Assembly: GCF_006152115.1 (NCBI RefSeq)
Contig: NZ_VDFU01000007.1
Location: forward strand, 124,001-188,000
Source: Rubellimicrobium rubrum
GTDB taxonomy: Bacteria > Pseudomonadota > Alphaproteobacteria > Rhodobacterales > Rhodobacteraceae
Length of the DNA: 64,000 nucleotides
Reading direction: 5' to 3'
Notes under the pieces: model-generated
Seen by the model: only the letters and a program-made list of their open reading frames with translations
What the model was told of the DNA's origin: nothing
The model's database searches: none
In this document: piece after piece, positions 62,425 to 64,000 of the stretch
Layout of the letters: the number at the start of each line of letters is the position of its first letter
How positions within the stretch are numbered: position 1 is the first letter of the stretch
Translations under genes and position numbers: made by a program

Positions 62425-63600
62425 TCAGCTCTTGAGGATCGACCGGAGGCGGGCCCGCCAGCCTTTCCGGGAGGCCGACTTGCCCGGCGGAGGATTGGAC
62501 AGGGCCTCGGAGGGACCGAGCGCCGGATTGCGCTCGGCCACGAGGCGGACAAGCTCTGCGGGCACTTCCGGCTCTTCCCTCGGGGCCTGTTGCTCTCCTA
62601 ACGGTTCAAGAGCGCCGGCCATGGGTCTGGGATTGGAGACCACCCCTGTCGGACGTGGGTACCGCTCCGGCACGTACAACTCGCGGGGCAGCACGGCGCG
62701 CTCGTAGTCTGCGTTGTAGACGCGCTCGGGCAGCGCGATCTCCTCGTGGGTGACCTCTCCGTAGGGGATCAGGGTCAGCAGGTGGGAGATGCAGTTGAGG
62801 CGCGCTCGCTTCTTGTCGTTGCCCTCCACGATGTACCAGGGCGCCTCGGGGATGTTGGTGCGGGCAAACATGTCCTCCTTGGCCTTGGTGTAGTCCTCCC
62901 AGCGGACGCGGGACTGCAGGTCCATGGGCGAAAGCTTCCACTGCTTCAAAGGATCGTGGATGCGCACGAGGAAGCGCAGTTGCTGCTCCTGGTCGGTGAT
63001 CGAGAACCAGTACTTCACGACCCGGATGCCCGATCGGACCAGCATGCGCTCGAACTCGGGCACGTCGCGGAAGAACTCCTCGACCTGATCCTCGGAAGCG
63101 AAGCCCATCACGCGCTCCACGCCGGCGCGGTTGTACCATGAGCGGTCAAAGAGCACGATCTCGCCGCCTGCGGGCAGGTGCGGCACGTAGCGCTGGAAGT
63201 ACCACTGCGTCCGCTCGCGGTCCGAGGGGGCGGGCAGCGCCACGGTGCGCACCACGCGGGGGTTCAGGCGCTGGGTGATGCGCTTGATCACGCCCCCTTT
63301 GCCCGCGCTGTCGCGGCCCTCGAACAGGATGACGACCTTCTCCTTGTTGGCCACCACCCAGTCCTGCAGCTTGATCAGCTCGGCTTGCAGGCGCAGAAGC
63401 TCGGGAAAGTAGATCGATCCCGGCAGTTCGTCGGGGTGGGCGCGCCGGTAGAGTTCCGCGATGCGCCGCGACAGGACCGCGTCATCCAACTCCAACTCCG
63501 GATCGTCGTCGGCTCCGTCCGCTGCCTCGGCCAACTCATCAAGAAGCCAGTCCTCGGGCTTGCCCTTCCAGAGATCGGCAAGGGCACGGCGGTCAGGCAT
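62425..63600 (-). CDS. ppk2: Polyphosphate kinase 2
   Basis: 391-residue PPK2 family kinase using polyphosphate to phosphorylate nucleotides (or the reverse). Walker A ILFEGRDSAGKGG (~91-103), GEIVLFDRSWYNRAGVE (Walker B, ~147-162), the lid segment WKLSPMDLQSRVRWEDYTKAKE, and PWYIVEGNDKKRARLNCI. An acidic N-terminal ~60 residues and a ~90-residue Pro/Glu-rich C-terminal tail ending in basic SRKGWRARLRSIL flank the core; the tail is longer than in many PPK2s. ATG 63600 has GGAG upstream. One-domain class I type. Confidence 0.94.
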   Translation of the reverse strand: MPDRRALADLWKGKPEDWLLDELAEAADGADDDPELELDDAVLSRRIAELYRRAHPDELPGSIYFPELLRLQAELIKLQDWVVANKEKVVILFEGRDSAGKGGVIKRITQRLNPRVVRTVALPAPSDRERTQWYFQRYVPHLPAGGEIVLFDRSWYNRAGVERVMGFASEDQVEEFFRDVPEFERMLVRSGIRVVKYWFSITDQEQQLRFLVRIHDPLKQWKLSPMDLQSRVRWEDYTKAKEDMFARTNIPEAPWYIVEGNDKKRARLNCISHLLTLIPYGEVTHEEIALPERVYNADYERAVLPRELYVPERYPRPTGVVSNPRPMAGALEPLGEQQAPREEPEVPAELVRLVAERNPALGPSEALSNPPPGKSASRKGWRARLRSILKS

Positions 63601-63674
63601 GAGAGGCTCCGGGGGCAATCAGGTTTGATGGGCACGAGTTGGTTCGGATCATGGACGACCCCGACGGCCGGACC

Positions 63675-64000
63675 TTGGGTAAGGTGGCGGATGACGGTGC
63701 CTCCAGTCCTTCCCTGGCGCCCTCGAGCAGCGCAAGGCCCAGGATGCGATCGGGGTTGGTGAGAGGCGGCATGACCACACCGTCGAGCTTCTGAAGCCCG
63801 AAGCGGCGGCAGTAGCGCAGGTTCTCCGCCAGCAGTACCAGGCTCCAGCCCTCCTCGCGCGCGCTCGATGACTAGCAGAGTCAGCATGGCGCCAGCCCGT
63901 CGCCCTGGTGGGTGAGATGCACCGGCAGCGGGCCGAGGAGCAAGGCCCACCTCCGATCCGAGCCCTGGTCGATGTGGACGGGCCAGTTGCGGATCACTCC
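63675..64000 (-). pseudogene. Broken GNAT N-acetyltransferase, 5' end outside window
   Basis: From the right edge the minus strand reads VIRNWPVHIDQGSDRRWALL and LGPLPVHLTHQGDGLAP then a stop. A shift gives MLTLLVIERA, another gives REEGWSLVLLAENLRYCRRF and GLQKLDGVVMPPLTNPDRIL, and a third GTVIRHL. Joined, these follow the order of a GNAT acetyltransferase (acetyl-CoA loop VH..HQG.GL, then YYRRFGF-like). At least three frameshifts in ~300 bp. Confidence 0.75.

Overview
The window is high-GC bacterial DNA from an alphaproteobacterium, most likely a member of the Rhodobacterales/Rhodobacteraceae. The genus cannot be fixed from the sequence, although a Rubellimicrobium-like organism would fit. 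The best markers are a circularly permuted two-piece tmRNA gene whose tag reads ANDNRAPAMALAA, the gene string sspB - fumC - DUF4169 - ribbon-helix-helix, an Entner-Doudoroff edd-eda pair, and an EcfG-type (GGAAC...GTT) general-stress promoter in front of a KGG-repeat protein. No rRNA, tRNA, CRISPR array, prophage or intact insertion sequence was seen.

Layout. 0-9.6 kb: the 3' part of acetyl-CoA synthetase (acs) with an MHS-family carboxylate symporter behind it, a fumarylacetoacetase-fold enzyme, and an RND efflux pump with its membrane fusion protein. 9.7-16.8 kb: an alpha-glucoside locus with a four-gene ThuEFGK-type ABC importer, a LacI-family repressor and a divergent GH13 alpha-glucosidase. 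Matching 18-bp operators precede both arms. 16.8-18.4 kb: a fosmidomycin-resistance-type MFS exporter and a KGG stress protein. 18.5-25.8 kb: a polyamine locus with an amidase and PotABCD importer on the plus strand, converging on N-carbamoylputrescine amidase and an acetylpolyamine deacetylase. 25.9-34 kb: ndk, an ABC-F ATPase, a retropepsin-like protease, a PIN protein coupled to an RlmI-like methyltransferase, then edd-eda and ssrA. 34.3-42.5 kb: a VWA-like (DUF1194) protein, ChrA, the ClpXP adaptor SspB, fumC with two small genes, a membrane protein, CcdA, a TauE/SafE permease and D-amino-acid dehydrogenase. 42.7-49.7 kb: the glycine cleavage operon gcvTHP, converging on a three-gene L-fuconate-like sugar-acid module. 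49.8-64 kb is looser. It holds small genes, a TfoX-C protein, a lytic transglycosylase, a PQQ-type sugar dehydrogenase with a DUF2231 protein, a decayed sensor histidine kinase, a sugar isomerase/epimerase, a lone chemoreceptor, a Tat-exported SDR, several short unknowns, PPK2 and a broken GNAT acetyltransferase, with two gene-poor stretches of about 1 kb.

How it fits together. Most of the window is nutrient scavenging feeding central carbon metabolism: acetate (acs), alpha-glucosides (ThuEFGK plus glucosidase, with glucose then plausibly entering edd-eda), polyamines, D-amino acids (dadA), glycine (gcvTHP) and acid sugars. Two local-control themes stand out. Predicted LacI-type operators lie upstream of the alpha-glucoside genes and of edd. 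Both partners of tagged-protein turnover, the tmRNA and its SspB adaptor, lie within 3 kb of each other. Nothing is clearly an undescribed defence or mobile system. The most original signals are the compact polyamine locus, the paired operators, the EcfG-like promoter of the KGG gene, a 26-bp perfect palindrome over a start codon, and an exported SDR whose catalytic lysine is replaced by arginine.
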